Positions 61,165 through 64,000 of a stretch of 64,000 nt of DNA are shown here, in pieces (the first letter of the stretch is position 1; every line of letters begins with the position of its first letter). The stretch is from Klebsiella pneumoniae (GTDB taxonomy: Bacteria; Pseudomonadota; Gammaproteobacteria; Pseudomonadales; UBA5518). Location of the stretch: the NCBI GenBank assembly GCA_945862145.1, contig CAMAXE010000002.1, positions 136,284 to 200,283 of the forward strand, given 5' to 3'. The notes beneath the pieces were generated by a model that saw nothing but the letters and a program-made list of their open reading frames with translations, searched no databases and was not told where the DNA came from. Both the position numbers and the translations under genes were made by a program.

Positions 61165-62883
61165 TCAACGGCTCGCGTGATCGCGCTCCTGCGCTAGATC
61201 TGCCGCGGCCAGGCAGCCAAAGGTCATTGCCGCGCCCAGTGTCGCGCCTGCGCCGGGGTAGGCGCCTCCCATCACCGATCCGGCCGCGTTGCCAATGGCG
61301 TAGAGGCCCGGAATCGCGTGTCCGTCGGTGCCCATGACGCGTGCGTTCTCGTCAGTCTTCGGGCCGCCCTTGGTGCCGATATCGCCGAGGTCAAGGCGCA
61401 CGGCGTAGAAGGGCGCCGTGATCAGCTCGCCCAGTGTGCGGTTGGGCGTATGCCGGGCATCGCCGTAAAACAGGTTATGGAAATTGCCGCCGCGCCCGAA
61501 GTCCTCGTCGACACCCTGGCGGGCACCTGCGTTGAAACGCGCGACGGTGGCGGCAAGCGCATCCGCAGGAAGAGCGAGTTTTGCGGCGAGCCCGGCCAGC
61601 GTGTCGGCGCGATAGAGGAGGTTGTCGAGCCATTCGGGCGGGAGCTTGCTGTCGGGGACCATTTGGGCCGGCAGCAGCGAGCCGAGCGCGTAGTTGCGGC
61701 GGAAGGTGGCATCGAACACCAGCCAGCAGGGCATGTTCGCGCCCGTGGCGGCGTTGTCGCGCAGCATCGCCTGGCCGAACTGGTGGTAGGAGCAGGCCTC
61801 GTTCGCGAAACGCTTGCCAAGGCGGTTCACAGCGAGACTGTGCGGATAGCCGCGCTCGAGAAACATCGCGAGGTTGCGCACGGTGTTGGGCGCATGCGCC
61901 GAGGGCGTTGGCAGCGTGGGGGCCCACCAGGCTTCGTTCAGGAACTCGGTATCGGCGCCCACCTCGAGGGCCGCGAGCAGTCCGTCGCCGGTGTTGTTTT
62001 CCCGCGGTGTGGCACTCCATGAGGCCATGGTCGGCTGATCGAGGTAGCGCTCGCGCAGTGCCTGCGACTGTTCGAAGCCGCCGCAGGCGAGGATCACGCC
62101 GCGGGCGGCGCCGATGTGCAGGACCTGGCCTTCCTGCTCTGCTACGAGCCCCGTGACGCGGCCGTTCTCGGTTAGCAGCGTGCGCATGCGCGTCTTCAGT
62201 TGCAGGGGTATGCCGCGGTCGGCGAGTGCTTTGCGCAGCCCGCCGATCAGGGCGCCGCCGAGCTTCAATTGCCGGTCGCGCCGCGTGCGCAGCCGCCAGC
62301 GGATGTCGCTCCAGTAGTCGAAGATCAGTCGCGCCAGCGTGAGCTGCCAGCCTTTCGCCTGCGCGGCGATGGCAAGGCCCTCCTCGTTATCCATCGTGAT
62401 CCGGCCGAAGAGACGGTAGGAGGGATCAGCCTCGCGAAGCCGGAAGAATTCCTCCCCCAGCACGGCGCCGTCGGTAGAGGCGACGAACATGGTCCGGCCG
62501 GCGGCAAGCGCGCCGGGCGCAAAGGGGTAGTAGTCGGGATAGGACAGCTCCTGATGCGTGAAGTAGCGCACGCCGAGCGCTTTCAGGTGGGCGATCATTC
62601 GCGGTGCGTACTCGACGTAGCGCCGTAACTTGGCCTCCGGTACGGCGCCCTCGGTGACGGCGCGGAGGTAGTCGAGGGACAGTTCGGGCGAGTCGGGGTT
62701 CGGCGACTCGCCGTTAGCGGGGATCCACAGCGCTCCCCCCGACACGGCCGAGGTACCGCCGTAGCGATCGCTTCTTTCGATGAGCAGGGTTTTCAGGCCG
62801 AGGTCGTGCGCGCGCACCGCAGCAAGCATGCCGCCAGCGCCGGAGCCCACGACAATCACATCGTAATCCTGCGCATCACCCAT
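61165..62883 (-). CDS. FAD-dependent 3-ketosteroid Delta1-dehydrogenase-like flavoprotein
   Basis: YDVIVVGSGAGGMLAAVRAHDLGLKTLLIERSDRYGGTSAVSGGALWIP, APFYAVRLDLGDIGTKGGPKTDENARVMG, GLYAIGNAAGSVMGGAYPGAGATLGAAMTFG. Confidence 0.87.
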   Translation of the reverse strand: MGDAQDYDVIVVGSGAGGMLAAVRAHDLGLKTLLIERSDRYGGTSAVSGGALWIPANGESPNPDSPELSLDYLRAVTEGAVPEAKLRRYVEYAPRMIAHLKALGVRYFTHQELSYPDYYPFAPGALAAGRTMFVASTDGAVLGEEFFRLREADPSYRLFGRITMDNEEGLAIAAQAKGWQLTLARLIFDYWSDIRWRLRTRRDRQLKLGGALIGGLRKALADRGIPLQLKTRMRTLLTENGRVTGLVAEQEGQVLHIGAARGVILACGGFEQSQALRERYLDQPTMASWSATPRENNTGDGLLAALEVGADTEFLNEAWWAPTLPTPSAHAPNTVRNLAMFLERGYPHSLAVNRLGKRFANEACSYHQFGQAMLRDNAATGANMPCWLVFDATFRRNYALGSLLPAQMVPDSKLPPEWLDNLLYRADTLAGLAAKLALPADALAATVARFNAGARQGVDEDFGRGGNFHNLFYGDARHTPNRTLGELITAPFYAVRLDLGDIGTKGGPKTDENARVMGTDGHAIPGLYAIGNAAGSVMGGAYPGAGATLGAAMTFGCLAAADLAQERDHASR

Positions 62884-62994
62884 ATAGGCCTCGAGCGTGT
62901 CCCGACAGAGCGGCGGAGCGCTGATGATTTTTCATCACGGGAGGACTATAAGGGCGTGGCAAGCGTTTCTCCAAGGTCAACGTATCATGCAGCC

Positions 62995-63030
62995 CGAAAT
63001 CGTTTTTAGCCGGGGAAAAACGCGATTTCG
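62995..63030. promoter_or_regulatory. Inverted repeat in the divergent promoter region between two flavoprotein genes (candidate operator)
   Basis: CGAAATCG-TTTTT-agccgggg-AAAAA-cg-CGATTTCG, a 13-bp inverted repeat apart from a 2-nt bulge. Confidence 0.5.
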
Positions 63031-63154
63031 CCCAGCAGGAGGCGAATCGGATGCGAATTGAATGTGAGCAGTTTTCGCGCGCTTGTGCCGCTACTGGCGA
63101 ATACCGAAGCGCAATGTCTGCCGCGCGCCACGCGCCACGCACAGGACCCGATGC

Positions 63155-64000
63155 ATGAATGAGTACGCTGACACCGAGGCGCCGCTGCGCGTTGCCGATG
63201 CGGGCCAGATCCACTGGGACGGCGTTGCCGACGTGATCGTGGCGGGCTTTGGCGGGGCCGGTGCCTGCGCTGCGCTCGCGGCGAGTGAATCGGACGCCAG
63301 GGTGCTGGTCGTCGATTGCTTTGGCGGCGGCGGCGCCACTGCGCGCAGCGGCGGCGTCGTGTATGCAGGCGAGACCGAGTTGCAACGCCGGGCCGGGGTC
63401 ACGGACAGCACGGGCGAGATGTTCAAGTACCTCGTGCGGGAGTTGCAGGGTGTCGTTCCCGAGGACGTGGTGCAGCGCTATTGCATCGACAGCCCGGGCA
63501 GTATCGACTGGCTGGTCGGCCACGGTGTGCGCTACAACACAGAGGTCTGCCTCGACAAAACCGATTACCCGGCCGGTGGTGAGTCGCTTTACTTTGCGGG
63601 CAACGAGAAGCGTGCCGATCATGCGGCGATCGCGCGACCAGCGCCGCGTGGTCATCGTCCGGAGGGCCCGGGTTTCACGGGGCACGCCTATTTTTCCGCA
63701 CTGAGGAGCGCCGTCATCGCGCACGGGGCTGCGGTGATCACGCATGCAAGGGTGGTGCGCTTGGTCCAGGACGCGGCAGGCGCCGTGATCGGGGTCGAGG
63801 CGCTGGTGCTGCCCGAGCAGGCCTGGAAACGCCACGACAGGCTGTGTGCGCGGGTTGGCGTGCGGCCCTTCAATGCGGACGTGGCGCGACGCTCGCGCCT
63901 GGCTGCCCGCAGGCTCGAGGCGCAGTTTGGCGAGCGACGCCGGTTCCGGGCGCTTGGCGGAGTGATCCTCGCGACGGGTGGCTATGCGAGCAATCCGGAC
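63155..64000 (+). CDS. FAD-binding flavoprotein (fumarate reductase / 3-ketosteroid dehydrogenase-like), truncated by window end
   Basis: Continuous 282-codon open frame absent from the ORF track: MNEYADTEAPLRVADAGQIHWDGVADVIVAGFGGAGACAALAASESDARVLVVDCFGGGGATARSGGVVYAGET...GGVILATGGYASNPD. Confidence 0.88.
   Translation, partial: MNEYADTEAPLRVADAGQIHWDGVADVIVAGFGGAGACAALAASESDARVLVVDCFGGGGATARSGGVVYAGETELQRRAGVTDSTGEMFKYLVRELQGVVPEDVVQRYCIDSPGSIDWLVGHGVRYNTEVCLDKTDYPAGGESLYFAGNEKRADHAAIARPAPRGHRPEGPGFTGHAYFSALRSAVIAHGAAVITHARVVRLVQDAAGAVIGVEALVLPEQAWKRHDRLCARVGVRPFNADVARRSRLAARRLEAQFGERRRFRALGGVILATGGYASNPD

Overview
High-GC proteobacterial chromosome segment (gammaproteobacterial-looking core genes dapA-bamC-MBL hydrolase-purC-tRNA-Ser at about 27.3-31.0 kb) flanked by dense catabolic and accessory DNA. 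All calls are by-eye readings of the translations; no searches were run. Main blocks: (1) 0-1.4 kb: remnants of an IS91-type and an internally deleted IS30-type transposase around a fasciclin-domain gene. (2) 2-13.9 kb: a ring-catabolism region with a RutA-like flavin oxygenase, a maleate isomerase-family protein, a GST, an HpcH/HpaI aldolase, and a minus-strand operon closely resembling the 2-aminophenol meta-cleavage (amn) pathway, with an unexpected exported cyclase/formamidase-family gene inside it. (3) 13.9-25.1 kb: a tightly packed six-gene minus-strand operon: acetolactate synthase-like ThDP enzyme, TonB receptor, two tandem divergent citrate-synthase-like proteins, an orphan ABC_sub_bind-type periplasmic protein, and a 1500-aa hybrid histidine kinase with Hpt, several REC, GGDEF and EAL domains. 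This is my best candidate for an undescribed system. (4) 31-39 kb: an AT-richer accessory segment next to tRNA-Ser(CGA) with a dockerin-tailed sulfatase, a YHYH protein and an MscS channel with an N-terminal beta-rich domain. (5) 39.7-64 kb: a lipid/steroid-like catabolic supercluster (Zn-ribbon SDR, PhyH, GST, acyl-CoA ligases, sulfotransferase, several acyl-CoA dehydrogenases, TonB receptor, KshA-like Rieske oxygenase, HsaA-like monooxygenase, HsaD-like hydrolase, CaiB, two KstD-like flavoproteins). One of the KstD-like genes runs off the right edge and is missing from the supplied ORF track. No rRNA or CRISPR array was seen.
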